From the NCBI RefSeq assembly GCF_030646615.1, contig NZ_JAUSLG010000014.1:54404-118403 (forward strand): a DNA stretch of 64,000 nt. The letters run 5' to 3'. Made by a program: the position numbers and the translations under genes. The notes beneath the pieces are model-generated. The model did no database searches. It was given only the letters and a program-made list of their open reading frames with translations, and was not told the origin of the DNA. The stretch comes from Phenylobacterium sp. (GTDB lineage: Bacteria; Pseudomonadota; Alphaproteobacteria; Caulobacterales; Caulobacteraceae). Below are positions 35,647 to 45,621 of the stretch, piece after piece (positions within the stretch are counted from its first letter, which is position 1; every line of letters starts with the position of its first letter).

Positions 35647-36053
35647 GGCCGGGCCTCCACGTCGCTGCGCACCTGCGCCTCGGAGGCGGACGTCTCGGCC
35701 AGGGTCTCCAGCTCGGCCGGCGTCTCGCCCAGTCCGTCCACCTGATCGGTGCCGGCTTCGAGGAAGGTGCGCAGGGCCAGGACCACCACCAGGGCGGTCA
35801 TGCCAAAGGCGATGACGATGGCCGTCAGCACCAGGGCCTGGGGCAGAGGGTCGCTATAGGCCGCGACGTCCTGGCCGTAGATCGGCGGTTCATTGACCAC
35901 CAGCCGGCCCGACGAGAACAGGAAGACATTGATGGCGTAGGACATGAAGGCCAGCCCCAGCACCACGGGGAAGGTCCTGGCCCTCAGCACCAGATAGATG
36001 CCGGCGGCCGAAAGCACGCCCACCGCCGAGGCCACAAGGAATTCAATGCTCAT
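35643..36053 (-). CDS. mrpC: Na+/H+ antiporter subunit MrpC/MnhC
   Basis: NuoK-like; QALVLTAIVIAFGMTALVVVLALRTF; operon. Confidence 0.9.
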   Translation of the reverse strand: MSIEFLVASAVGVLSAAGIYLVLRARTFPVVLGLAFMSYAINVFLFSSGRLVVNEPPIYGQDVAAYSDPLPQALVLTAIVIAFGMTALVVVLALRTFLEAGTDQVDGLGETPAELETLAETSASEAQVRSDVEARP

Positions 36054-38926
36054 GCCCCTGCGCCTCCCGCAGGCGGGGTCGGGCCGACAGCCGGGGCCCG
36101 GCTGGGATCGACATCCATAGGCAGGTCGCTGGGCGGCAGCTTCTCGGCGCGCCCGGCCACCCCCGACAGGTGGTGCAGGGCCAGCATCACCGCGCCGACC
36201 ACCGTAAAGGCCACGCCGATGTCGAAGGCCAGCGCGCTGGACAGGCCCACATCGCCGATCAGCGGGATGGAGACATACTCATAGGCGCTCTTCAGGAACG
36301 GCGCCCCCAGCATCATGGCCACCACCCCGGTCAGGGCCGCCACCGTCACGCCAAAGCCGATCAGGGCGTGGTGATCGGTGGGCAGCCGGCGGTTCGACCA
36401 GGCATAGCCCGAGGCCATGTACTGCATGAGCAGGGCGATGGAGACCACTAGGCCGGCGATGAAGCCGCCGCCAGGTTCGTTGTGGCCGCGCAGGAAGATG
36501 TACAACCCCACCACCGAGGCGAGCGGCAGCAACAGGCGCGTGGCCACCACCAGCATCATCGGGTGGCGCTCGGGGCTGCGACGCTGATCTGGCATCCAGT
36601 TGGCCAGCCGCTGGCCCGAGGCCCCGCGGTCGGCGGTCTCCAGCAGGGCGAAGATGGTCAGGGCGGCAATGCCCAGCACGATGATCTCGCCGAAGGTGTC
36701 GAAGCCCCGGAAGTCCACCAGGATCACATTGACCACATTGGTGCCGCCGCCGCCGGAATAGGAATTGGCCCAGTGGAACTCCGAGATCGAAGGCGGCCCG
36801 TCCCGGCGCAGCAGCGCCCAGGTGGCGCCGGCCATACCCAGGCCGCCGAGACTCGCCAGCACCCCGTCGCGGGTCCGCCGGGCGCGACTGCTCTCCACCG
36901 GGCTGGTCTTCGGCATCAGATTGAGCGCCAGCAGCAGCAGCAGGATGGTGACCACCTCCACCGAGATCTGGGTCAGGGCGAGGTCTGGCGCCGACAGATA
37001 GACAAAGCCCAGCGAGACGACGAGGCCGATGACGCTGATGAAGATCAGCGCCAGGTAACGCTGCCGATGGCCCAGCACCACCGCAGCGGTCCCGCCCATC
37101 AGCAACAGCCAGGCCACGATCGCCGCCCCGGGCGCGGCCAGCGTCGGGCGCAGGCCCTCCACATGCGGCGCGCTCAGGAAGCCGCCCGCCGCCGCCAGGA
37201 TGGCCGCGCCCAGGATCATGGCCAGGTAGCGCTGCAGCGAGCCGTTATGCACCAGCTCGGTGGTCTTGCGCGCGGCGCCGGCGCCGGCGGCCACGGTCCT
37301 GTCGAACAGGGTCTTGGCGTCGGGCAGGCCAAGGGCGGTCCAGATCCGCGCCGCCGGACGATGCAGCGACAACAGGATGGCGCCGCCGATCACGGCGCCC
37401 AGGCTCATGGCCAGGGGCAGGTTGAAGCCGTGCCAGAGCGCCAGGTGCTTTTCCCCGGCCGCCCCGCCCGTCACCGCCGCCGCCACGGCGTTGACCAGCG
37501 GCCCGGCCACCAGGGCCGGCGCCAGGCCAATGGCCACCGCCAGGATCACGAGCAGGGCCGAGGGCGCCCACATGCCGAACGGCGCGTCATGGGGCTTGGA
37601 GGGATAACTCTCGCGCTTGGGCCCGAAATAGACGCCAACCACATAGCGGAAGGCGTAGGCCGCCGAGAACAGGATGCCGACCATCACCATCACGGGGATC
37701 AGCCACGGCAGGCCGAAGGCCGAGGCCTGCACCGCCTCCTCCAGCATCATCTCCTTGGAGATGAAGCCGTTCAGCGGCGGAATCCCCGCCATGGCCGCCC
37801 CGGCCAGCACCGCCAGCGTCGCGGCGATGGGCATCAGCGTATAGAGGCCGCCCAGCTTGCGCAGGTCCCGGGTGCCGGCCTCGTGGTCGACAATGCCGGC
37901 GTTCATGAACAGGGCGGCCTTGAAGGTCGCGTGGTTGATGATGTGGAAGACGCCCGCCACCGCCGCAGCCGGCGTGCCGAGCCCGAACAGGAAAGTCAGC
38001 ATGCCCAGATGGCTGATGGTCGAATAGGCCAGCAGCCCCTTCAGGTCGTCCTTGAACAGGGCGACCACGGCGGCGAACACCATTGTGAACAGGCCGACCC
38101 CGCCCACCAGATAGAACCAGGCCTCGGTCCCCGACAGGGCCGGCCACAGGCGGGCCAGCAGAAAGACCCCGGCCTTCACCATGGTCGCCGAATGCAGATA
38201 GGCGCTGACCGGGGTCGGCGCGGCCATGGCGTGAGGCAGCCAGAAGTGGAACGGGAACTGGGCCGACTTGGTGAAGCAGCCGCCGAGGATCAGCAGCAGG
38301 GCCGGCAGGTACAGGGGCGAGGCCTGGATCGCCTCCCCGCTCTGCAGGATGACGCTCAGATCATAGGAGCCGGCGATCTGGCCCAGGATCAGCAGCCCGC
38401 CGATCAGCGACAGCCCGCCCATGCCGGTGATGGTCAGGGCCATCCGCGCGCCCTGCCGCCCCTCGGGCAGGTGGCGCCAATAGCCGATCAGCAGGAAGGA
38501 CGAGAGGCTGGTCAGCTCCCAGAAGATCAGCAAAAGCAGGATGTTGTCCGACAGGACGATGCCGACCATCGCCCCCTGGAACAGCAGCAAGAAGGCGAAG
38601 AAGCGGCCCATCGGGTCGGTCTTGTTCAGATAGAACCGGGCGTAGATGATCACCAGCAGGCCGATGCCCAGGATCATCCCGGCGAACATCAGGCCGAGCG
38701 CGTCGAGGAAGAAGTTGAGGTTCAGGCCGAGCGTCGGGAACCAGGCGATCCTGGTGGTCACCACCTCCCCGGCCATGACCTGCGGGGCGAGGCTCAGCAG
38801 TAGGACCAGGGCGGTCGCGGTCACGAGCCCCGTGGCCAGCGCGCAGGCATTGCGGCCCAGGCGGATGGTCAGCGCCGGCGCTAACGCGCCGAGAAACGGC
38901 AGTAAGGCGATCCACGCCAGGGTCAA
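36050..38926 (-). CDS. mrpA: Na+/H+ antiporter subunit MrpA with fused MrpB domain
   Basis: 958 aa; NuoL-like core plus C-terminal MnhB-like segment (LPLASVVGLYIFLRGHNEPGGGFIAGLVVSIALLMQYMASG). Confidence 0.9.
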   Translation of the reverse strand: MTLAWIALLPFLGALAPALTIRLGRNACALATGLVTATALVLLLSLAPQVMAGEVVTTRIAWFPTLGLNLNFFLDALGLMFAGMILGIGLLVIIYARFYLNKTDPMGRFFAFLLLFQGAMVGIVLSDNILLLLIFWELTSLSSFLLIGYWRHLPEGRQGARMALTITGMGGLSLIGGLLILGQIAGSYDLSVILQSGEAIQASPLYLPALLLILGGCFTKSAQFPFHFWLPHAMAAPTPVSAYLHSATMVKAGVFLLARLWPALSGTEAWFYLVGGVGLFTMVFAAVVALFKDDLKGLLAYSTISHLGMLTFLFGLGTPAAAVAGVFHIINHATFKAALFMNAGIVDHEAGTRDLRKLGGLYTLMPIAATLAVLAGAAMAGIPPLNGFISKEMMLEEAVQASAFGLPWLIPVMVMVGILFSAAYAFRYVVGVYFGPKRESYPSKPHDAPFGMWAPSALLVILAVAIGLAPALVAGPLVNAVAAAVTGGAAGEKHLALWHGFNLPLAMSLGAVIGGAILLSLHRPAARIWTALGLPDAKTLFDRTVAAGAGAARKTTELVHNGSLQRYLAMILGAAILAAAGGFLSAPHVEGLRPTLAAPGAAIVAWLLLMGGTAAVVLGHRQRYLALIFISVIGLVVSLGFVYLSAPDLALTQISVEVVTILLLLLALNLMPKTSPVESSRARRTRDGVLASLGGLGMAGATWALLRRDGPPSISEFHWANSYSGGGGTNVVNVILVDFRGFDTFGEIIVLGIAALTIFALLETADRGASGQRLANWMPDQRRSPERHPMMLVVATRLLLPLASVVGLYIFLRGHNEPGGGFIAGLVVSIALLMQYMASGYAWSNRRLPTDHHALIGFGVTVAALTGVVAMMLGAPFLKSAYEYVSIPLIGDVGLSSALAFDIGVAFTVVGAVMLALHHLSGVAGRAEKLPPSDLPMDVDPSRAPAVGPTPPAGGAGA

Positions 38927-39013
38927 AATGGCCCTCGAGCTGAAGTCGTCGATAGGGGAAGGCGCCCATCAATAGCGGCGCCGCGCCGCAGCCCCAATGA
39001 ATTTCGCGTTATT

Positions 39014-39032
39014 GCGGAGCTATCGGCTCCGC
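39014..39032. terminator. Hairpin after infA-like gene
   Basis: GCGGAGC-TATCG-GCTCCGC stem-loop. Confidence 0.45.
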
Positions 39033-39045
39033 CTCGCGCCCCGCC

Positions 39046-39315
39046 TTAGCGGCGACGGAACTGCGGACGCTGGCCGCCGCCCATGCGCGGGCCTTCGGTC
39101 TTGTGGCGATAGGTGATGCGACCCTTTTCCAGGTCATAGGGCGTCATCTCCACCGTGACCCGGTCGCCGACCAGCGAGCGGATGCGGTTCCGCTTCATGC
39201 GGCCGGCGGTATAGGCGAGAATGGTGTGTTCATTGTCCAGCTGCACCCGGAACCGGCCCTCGGGCAGCAGTTCGGTGATCACGCCTTCGAACTCGATGAA
39301 CTCTTCTTTGGACAT
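39046..39315 (-). CDS. infA: Translation initiation factor IF-1 with basic C-terminal tail
   Basis: [70 protein letters not shown] plus [19 protein letters not shown]. Confidence 0.9.
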   Translation of the reverse strand: MSKEEFIEFEGVITELLPEGRFRVQLDNEHTILAYTAGRMKRNRIRSLVGDRVTVEMTPYDLEKGRITYRHKTEGPRMGGGQRPQFRRR

Positions 39316-39644
39316 ACGTATCGTCTCCTGCTGGCCGCCGACGCCCGGCGTGTTGGCCCACAGGCCGCGCCCCAACCTGCAGAAGGGGCTGATTTAGGTC
39401 TGCGCCCCAAAAAGCGGCGCCGTGCGGTCCAGACGCGCCAACGGCCCCGCTCTGCCCCGGCGAACCGATGCATCTGAGGGGCGCTTGTGAGGCGAGCTTT
39501 GATCGAACCGCGCAGATGAAAGACCTAGGTCGAGCGTCGCGCGACGAAATGTCGAGACTTGATAGGTAGGCTTACAGGGCCCAAATGTCCAGCCAGCACC
39601 GCTCCCCCGCCCCCTGCCCGCGATTCTCCGGTAGAGAGGCGCCC

Positions 39645-40826
39645 ATGGAACCCAACTACGATGTGGTGGTGGCCGGCGCCGGCGCGGCTGGCATGATGTG
39701 CGCCGCCCAGGCCGGCCAGCGCGGCCGCAGGGTGCTGATCCTCGACCACGCCAAAGCGCCCGGCGAGAAGATCCGTATCTCCGGCGGCGGCCGCTGCAAC
39801 TTCACCAACATCAACACCACGCCCAACAACTTCCTGTCGGAAAACCCGCGCTTCTGCATCTCCGCCCTGCGCCGCTATCGGCCCAAGGACTTCATCGCGC
39901 TGGTGGACCGCTATGGAATCGCCCATCACGAAAAGACCCTGGGCCAGCTCTTCTGCGACGGTTCGGCCCGGCAGATCATCGACATGCTGCTGGCCGAAAT
40001 GGCCAAGGGCGGGGTCGAGCTTCGCCTGCAGACCACGATCGACTCTATCGCCCGCACCGAATCCGGCTTCGCCCTGTCCATCGGCGGCCAGGCGGTCACC
40101 TGCCAGAGCCTGGTCATCGCCACCGGCGGCAAGTCGATCCCGAAGATGGGGGCCACCGGCTTCGGCTACGACGTCGCCCGGCGGTTTGGCCTGCGGGTCA
40201 CCGAGACGCGACCAGCCCTCGTCCCCCTGACCTTCGACGTCTCCCTGCTGGAGCGCACCGCGCCCCTGGCCGGGGTGGCCGTGGAGGCGACCGTGGCGGC
40301 CGGCAAGACCCGGTTCAATGAGGCCCTGCTCTTCACCCACCGGGGCCTGAGCGGCCCGGCCATCCTCCAGGCCTCATCCTACTGGCGCGAGGGCCAGGAG
40401 ATCGCGGTCGACCTGGCGCCGGGCCAGGATGTCTACGCCCACCTCCGCGCCGCCCGCACCAGCCGCGCCAAGGCCGCGCCGGCCACCATCCTGGCCGAAA
40501 TCCTGCCCAAGCGTCTGGCCCAGTTCCTCACCGACACCCACGCGCCCAAGGGCAATATGGCCGACCAGTCCGACAAGGTCCTGCGCCCCCTGGCCGAGGC
40601 GGTGAACGCCTGGCGGGTCAAGCCCGTCGGCTCCGAGGGCTACCGCACCGCCGAGGTCACCCTGGGCGGCGTCGACACCGCCGAGCTCGAATCGCGCACC
40701 CTGGCCGCCAAGCAGGTCCCCGGCCTCTACTTCATCGGCGAAGTGGTCGACGTCACCGGCTGGCTGGGCGGCTACAACTTCCAATGGGCCTGGGCCTCAG
40801 GCTGGAGCGCCGGGCAGTCGGTTTAG
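39645..40826 (+). CDS. HI0933/BaiN-family flavoprotein
   Basis: VVVAGAGAAGMMCAAQAGQRGRRVLILDHAKAPGEKIRISGGGRCNFTN; GGYNFQWAWASGW. Confidence 0.9.
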   Translation: MEPNYDVVVAGAGAAGMMCAAQAGQRGRRVLILDHAKAPGEKIRISGGGRCNFTNINTTPNNFLSENPRFCISALRRYRPKDFIALVDRYGIAHHEKTLGQLFCDGSARQIIDMLLAEMAKGGVELRLQTTIDSIARTESGFALSIGGQAVTCQSLVIATGGKSIPKMGATGFGYDVARRFGLRVTETRPALVPLTFDVSLLERTAPLAGVAVEATVAAGKTRFNEALLFTHRGLSGPAILQASSYWREGQEIAVDLAPGQDVYAHLRAARTSRAKAAPATILAEILPKRLAQFLTDTHAPKGNMADQSDKVLRPLAEAVNAWRVKPVGSEGYRTAEVTLGGVDTAELESRTLAAKQVPGLYFIGEVVDVTGWLGGYNFQWAWASGWSAGQSV

Positions 40827-40956
40827 GGGGCGGCCTCATGGCTATATGAGTGGCTGCTGATCAAGCTGGATCAGCAAGGTCGGGTTTCGGCCTACAGGGT
40901 CGCGTCGGACTAAAGTCCGTCTTCCACCCTCTCGGCGGTTCAAGGCAGCTTGGACG

Positions 40957-41586
40957 CTAGATGCGGGCTGCGACGAGATAGGCGTGGCAAGCCCGCGGAA
41001 GCTCAATACGCAACCGCTCCAGATTGCCATCGGATGGATCCGCCTCCATCACCATCCGCACCGATCCACCCAGCAAGGCGGCCAGCATGAAGGCCACTGA
41101 CGCCCGATCGGCAAATCGGGCGTCGGGCGCATTGGCCAGCAATGCGTCGAACAGCTCCGTCATCACTGTTGCCGCCCGCCCCATCGCGGCCGAAAGATCG
41201 AACTCGGAGGCGATCCCGTAGATCGCCCTCGACGACACAATGTCGGCCGTCTTGGCGTCGAGCCAAGCTGCCGCCAGCCCCTCCGCGAGGGTCTTGAGGT
41301 CCTCCCCCATCAGGCGGTCGGAGGCGGCGCACATCGCTTCTTCGATCAGAAGCAGTTGCTTCTCCACGATCCCGAACAGCAGGGCCTGCTTGTGCGGGTA
41401 GTACTGATACATCGTGCCAACCGAAACGCCCGCCCGCTCGGCGACGCGCGTTGTTGTGAGACGCCCCACACCTTCGACCAGCAAAACCTGAATGGTCGCC
41501 TGCCGGATCGCTTCGATCGTGGCGGCGGAGCGGGCCTGTTGCGGCGTTTTGCGGGGCTGCAGCAGCGTTGGATTAGGCCGGTTCAA
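40957..41586 (-). CDS. TetR-family regulator
   Basis: AATIEAIRQATIQVLLVEGVGRLTTTRVAERAGVSVGTMYQYYPHKQALL; TTG start. Confidence 0.9.
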   Translation of the reverse strand: MNRPNPTLLQPRKTPQQARSAATIEAIRQATIQVLLVEGVGRLTTTRVAERAGVSVGTMYQYYPHKQALLFGIVEKQLLLIEEAMCAASDRLMGEDLKTLAEGLAAAWLDAKTADIVSSRAIYGIASEFDLSAAMGRAATVMTELFDALLANAPDARFADRASVAFMLAALLGGSVRMVMEADPSDGNLERLRIELPRACHAYLVAARI

Positions 41587-41602
41587 ATGCGAATTCCGAA
41601 AC

Positions 41603-41616
41603 TGAATGATACTTCA
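41603..41616. promoter_or_regulatory. Candidate TetR operator in divergent intergenic region
   Basis: TGAA-TGATAC-TTCA inverted repeat between tetR and SDR gene. Confidence 0.3.
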
Positions 41617-41656
41617 TATTTTGAAACCTCACGTCGTCCCCCGCAAGGAGTTTCCC

Positions 41657-42412
41657 ATGCAAACCGTGCTCATCACCGGCTGTTCGACCGGCTTCGGCCG
41701 CGAGACCGCGCTAGAGTTTCTCGACAAGGGCTGGAACGTCGTCGCCACCATGCGCGACCCGTCCGCCAGCACCCTGCCCGCCGCTGGGCGTCTACGGGTG
41801 CTCCCTCTGGACGTCACCGATCCTGACAGCATCGCTGCGGCGGTCGCCGCTGCAGGTCCCGTCGACGTTCTTGTCAACAACGCCGGCATCGGCTGGCTGA
41901 ACGCCATCGAAGGCACGCCGATGGAGACGGCACGGCGCATCTTCGACGCCAATCTGTTCGGGGCCGTCGCGATGATGCAGGCGGTGCTGCCGGATATGCG
42001 CGAACGGCGAACCGGCGCCATCGTCAACGTCGGGTCCAGCTCGACCTACAAGCCTCTGCCCTTGCTGTCGGTCTATCGCGCCAGCAAGGCCGCCCTGAAC
42101 GCCCTGACCGAATCCGCCGATCTCGAGTTGGCCAGGTTCGGCATCCGCGCCCGTGTCGTCCTGCCGGGCAGGGCGCCCTCGACGGCATTCGGCGACAGCG
42201 CTCGAAGCCAGGTCATGGGTAGCGGCGGCTTCCCCGAGCCCTACGCCGATTTCGCGCATGAGGTTATGACCACCATGATGGCCGCCGACGACGAACCGCT
42301 AACAACGGCCCGCGATGTCGCCGAGGCGATCTATCGCGCCGCCACGGACCCCGACTGCCCGATGATGCTTCCGGCCGGGCCGGACGCCATTGCTTGGGCC
42401 ACTGAGAAGTAG
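41657..42412 (+). CDS. Short-chain dehydrogenase/reductase
   Basis: VLITGCSTGFGRETALEFLDKGW; VNVGSSSTYKPLPLLSVYRASKAA. Confidence 0.9.
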   Translation: MQTVLITGCSTGFGRETALEFLDKGWNVVATMRDPSASTLPAAGRLRVLPLDVTDPDSIAAAVAAAGPVDVLVNNAGIGWLNAIEGTPMETARRIFDANLFGAVAMMQAVLPDMRERRTGAIVNVGSSSTYKPLPLLSVYRASKAALNALTESADLELARFGIRARVVLPGRAPSTAFGDSARSQVMGSGGFPEPYADFAHEVMTTMMAADDEPLTTARDVAEAIYRAATDPDCPMMLPAGPDAIAWATEK

Positions 42413-42571
42413 CCGGTCGCACCACAGCCCGCGGCGAGGGATCTGGCGGCGTCGGTCGAATGATGGACCAGGGGCGAAGAAGACGTCTGTCGGGCTGACG
42501 ATCCGACGCCGGCCAAGGTGCGCGGCGACGCCTTATCCAGTCACGCGCCAAGACCGGTCCCGTCGGCTGGC

Positions 42572-43084
42572 TCACGCCACAAACCCCACCTTCGCCACCG
42601 CCGCCCACGGCCCGCCGAGATAGCGCCAGACCAGCAGCCCCTCGGCCGTGATGTCGAACGGTTCGAACTCCAGCTGCAGCCGCTCGCACAGCGCCCTCGC
42701 CTCGGCCGGCTCGGCCTTGTTCTGGATGGTGATGTGCGGGCGGAAGGGGGCGCGGTCCTGGGACGTCAGCCAGGGCGCGAAGGCCTGCGCCAGTTCGGCG
42801 CGAAGGGCCTCCAGTTCGGCAGAAGCGATGCGATAGGCCACCCCGCGGCCGATGAACCAGGGACCGCGCACCGCCAGGGTCATGGGCGCGCGGCGCGCAC
42901 ACGCCGCCCTCAGCGTCTCGGCGATAAAGGGCTCCTGGTCGCCCGGCAGGGCGTGGAACAGGGTCAGGTGGGCGGGGACCACGTTGCGCGCCTTCGGGAA
43001 GTGCGTCCGGCGCAGGTCATCGAACCAGTCGAAGGCGCCCTCGTCCAAGGCGGCCGTGAGGATCAGGGGCCGACTCGCGCTCAT
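42572..43084 (-). CDS. 2'-5' RNA ligase-family protein
   Basis: HLTLFHALPG and HITIQNKAEP HxT motifs. Confidence 0.8.
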   Translation of the reverse strand: MSASRPLILTAALDEGAFDWFDDLRRTHFPKARNVVPAHLTLFHALPGDQEPFIAETLRAACARRAPMTLAVRGPWFIGRGVAYRIASAELEALRAELAQAFAPWLTSQDRAPFRPHITIQNKAEPAEARALCERLQLEFEPFDITAEGLLVWRYLGGPWAAVAKVGFVA

Positions 43085-43217
43085 ATCGATTCAACCCATT
43101 CCAAGCCCCATCCCCTCTTCTCTTGTCTAGCTTCCGGTATGCTGGTCACCCAGTTGACGTGCGGGGCAAGCTCGGGCTTGTTCTGCCGACAGAGATGCGC
43201 CGATCCATTTTAAGAGC

Positions 43218-44768
43218 GTGCTCGGGGAGGATTTGAAAGTGGCCCAGAATTCATCGGGCGTCAGCGAGCGGCTGCCGTTCAAGACCAAACTGGCCTTCGG
43301 GGTCGGCAGCGGCGCGGAGTCCATCGCGCTGTTCTCCGTCGGCTCCTACGCCATGCTCTATTACAATCAGGTCCTGGGCCTGGAGGCCCACCTGGCGGGC
43401 CTGGCCATCTCGGCCAGCCTGTTCCTGGACGGGATTTCCGATCCCCTGGTGGGCTCGCTGTCGGACCGCACCAAGTCGCGCTGGGGCCGGCGCCACATCT
43501 ACATGTTCTTCGCCCCCATCCCCATCGTCCTGTCCCTGTGGGCGGTGTTCAATCCGCCGGACGGCCTGGGGACCTGGGCGCTGTTCTCCTGGTTCGCCGT
43601 GACCGTGGTCATGCTGCGCCAGTCGATGACCTTTTATCACACGCCCCACCTGGCCTTGGGCAGCGAGCTCAGTCGCGACTACACCGAACGCTCCAAGGTG
43701 ATGTCCTATAACAGCTTCTTCACCTGGGCAGGCGCAGCGGCCACCACCTGGATCGCGCTCTCCTACTTCTTCCAGGCGACGCCGGAATACCCCCGCGGCC
43801 TGCTCAACCCTGAGCCCTACGGCCCCTTCTCCTTCATCATGGGCGGCATCGCCCTCGCCCTGCTGGCGGCCTCGGCCTGGTTCACCCGCGACCGCATCCC
43901 CTACCTGCCCAAGCCGCCGGAGAACCTGCCGAAATACAGCCCCTTCGAGTTCTTCAAGGACATCAGCAAGGCGTTCAACAACGTCAACTATATCTGGCTG
44001 CTGGTGGCCTACTTCTTCCTCAGCATGATGATCGGCCTGCGCGGCGGCCTGCACCTCTATACGAACACCTACTATTGGGGCCTGGGGTCGGAGCAGATCC
44101 GCTTCTTCGTCATCGGCTCATTCGCCGGCTACCTCTCGGCCTTTCTGTTCGCCGCCATGCTGCACGGGCGGTTCGACAAGAAGGCGACCATCATCGTCTC
44201 GGCCATCGTCTACGCTCTCGCCCCCTCGATCCCGATCCTGATGGGCTTTGCTGGGGCGCTGACCCAGGACACGCCCAACCTGCTGGCCATCCTCATCGCG
44301 TTCTCGGTGCTCAGCTATGGGGCCGCCAGCGTGCTGTCGATCAGCATCATGTCGGCCCTGGCCGACATCGCCGACGAGAATGAGCTGAAGTTCGGCCTGC
44401 GACAGGAGGGCGTGCTCTATTCCACCCGCGCCCTGTTCGCCAAGGTCGACCAGGCGATCGGCGCGGCCTTGGCGGGCTTCGTCCTGACCCTGATCTCCTT
44501 CCCGGTCCGGGCCCAGGTCGGGGAGGTGCCGGCCCAGGTGATCTGGAACCTGGCCCTGTGGGACGGCGTCCTGGCCGGCGTCCCCGGCTTCATCGCCGTC
44601 TTCTTCTACGCCCGCTACAAGATCACGAGGGCGTCCTACGAAGAGACCAAGGCCGCCCTCGCGGCGCGCCGGGCCGAAACCCTCGCGCCCCAGGCCGTTG
44701 CGGCCTCCGCGGCGATCGACGTGCCCGAACCTCTGATCCCCCCCGTCGCCCCCCGGCCGGCGGAATAG
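43218..44768 (+). CDS. MFS transporter, GPH sugar:cation symporter-like
   Basis: FGVGSGAESIALFSVGSYAMLYYNQVLGLEAHLAGLAISASLFLDGISDPLVGSLSDRTKSRWGRRH. Confidence 0.85.
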   Translation: MLGEDLKVAQNSSGVSERLPFKTKLAFGVGSGAESIALFSVGSYAMLYYNQVLGLEAHLAGLAISASLFLDGISDPLVGSLSDRTKSRWGRRHIYMFFAPIPIVLSLWAVFNPPDGLGTWALFSWFAVTVVMLRQSMTFYHTPHLALGSELSRDYTERSKVMSYNSFFTWAGAAATTWIALSYFFQATPEYPRGLLNPEPYGPFSFIMGGIALALLAASAWFTRDRIPYLPKPPENLPKYSPFEFFKDISKAFNNVNYIWLLVAYFFLSMMIGLRGGLHLYTNTYYWGLGSEQIRFFVIGSFAGYLSAFLFAAMLHGRFDKKATIIVSAIVYALAPSIPILMGFAGALTQDTPNLLAILIAFSVLSYGAASVLSISIMSALADIADENELKFGLRQEGVLYSTRALFAKVDQAIGAALAGFVLTLISFPVRAQVGEVPAQVIWNLALWDGVLAGVPGFIAVFFYARYKITRASYEETKAALAARRAETLAPQAVAASAAIDVPEPLIPPVAPRPAE

Positions 44769-44781
44769 TCCAGACATAGAA

Positions 44782-44809
44782 AAGGCCCCTGCCTCACGGC
44801 GGGGGCCTT
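44782..44809. terminator. Bidirectional hairpin between convergent genes
   Basis: AAGGCCCCTGCC-TCAC-GGCGGGGGCCTT stem-loop. Confidence 0.65.
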
Positions 44810-44840
44810 CTCCAGGCGGGTCGAAAGCTAGGCTAAGGGC

Positions 44841-45428
44841 CTATTCGGCCGGCATCAGGACGGTGTCGACCACGTGGATCACGCCGTTGGACTGGTCGAG
44901 GTCGGTCGCCGTCACCATGGCTGTGCCACCGCGGGCGTCGGTCAGCTGGACGGCGCCATTGACCACCGTGGCGGTCAGATTGTCGCCCTCGACCGTGGTC
45001 AGGGTGGCCGTGCCGCCGCCAGCTTCGATGGCGGCCATCAGGTCAGCCGCTTTCATTTCGCCAGCCACCACATGATAGGTCAGGACCGAGGTCAGCATGT
45101 CCTTGGAGTCGGGCTGCATCAGCGTGTCCACCGTGCCGGCCGGCAGCTTTTCAAAGGCGGCGTTGGTCGGCGCGAAGACGGTGAACGGACCCGGACCCGA
45201 CAGGGTCTCCACCAGGCCGGCGGTCTGGATGGCGGTCACCAGGGTGGTGTGGTCGGGCGAGGCCTGGGCGCCGGCGACAATATTGGTCTCCATGGCGGCA
45301 GGTTCGGCGGTGGCCATCGGCGCGGCGTCCGGCGCGGCGGGCTCTTCCGGCTGCGAGCAGGCGGCCAGGGTGAAGGCCATGGCGATGGCGGAGGCGCCGG
45401 CGAGAATGCGGATTTTCGGGTCGATCAT
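44841..45428 (-). CDS. Fasciclin-domain lipoprotein
   Basis: LAACSQPEEP lipobox; TLVTAIQTAGLVETLSGPGPFTVFAPTNAAFEKLPAGTVDTLM. Confidence 0.9.
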   Translation of the reverse strand: MIDPKIRILAGASAIAMAFTLAACSQPEEPAAPDAAPMATAEPAAMETNIVAGAQASPDHTTLVTAIQTAGLVETLSGPGPFTVFAPTNAAFEKLPAGTVDTLMQPDSKDMLTSVLTYHVVAGEMKAADLMAAIEAGGGTATLTTVEGDNLTATVVNGAVQLTDARGGTAMVTATDLDQSNGVIHVVDTVLMPAE

Positions 45429-45621
45429 AGCTAGTCCCTCGTAGTCAGGCGCGGCCGCGATCGGCGCGACGGCTAAGGTGAATACGCGCCGGACCCCTTC
45501 ACGGATGCGTCATCGCCACTTTCTTTTCGCGTTTGCCGTGTAGGCAAGCTCCGCCATTGCCACAGCGTGCAGCGCCTTCTAGGGTCCCAGCCCTTCTCAT
45601 TTTCATCACGGGCGTCCGCCC

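Noticed and set aside
36482-38803. 773-aa plus-strand ORF opposite mrpA
   Set aside because: Gln/His/Arg-rich shadow translation antisense to a clear MrpA; no signal of its own.
33366-38926. Novel complex-I-like operon
   Set aside because: Gene order and motifs fit the standard Mrp/Mnh antiporter with the common MrpA-MrpB fusion.
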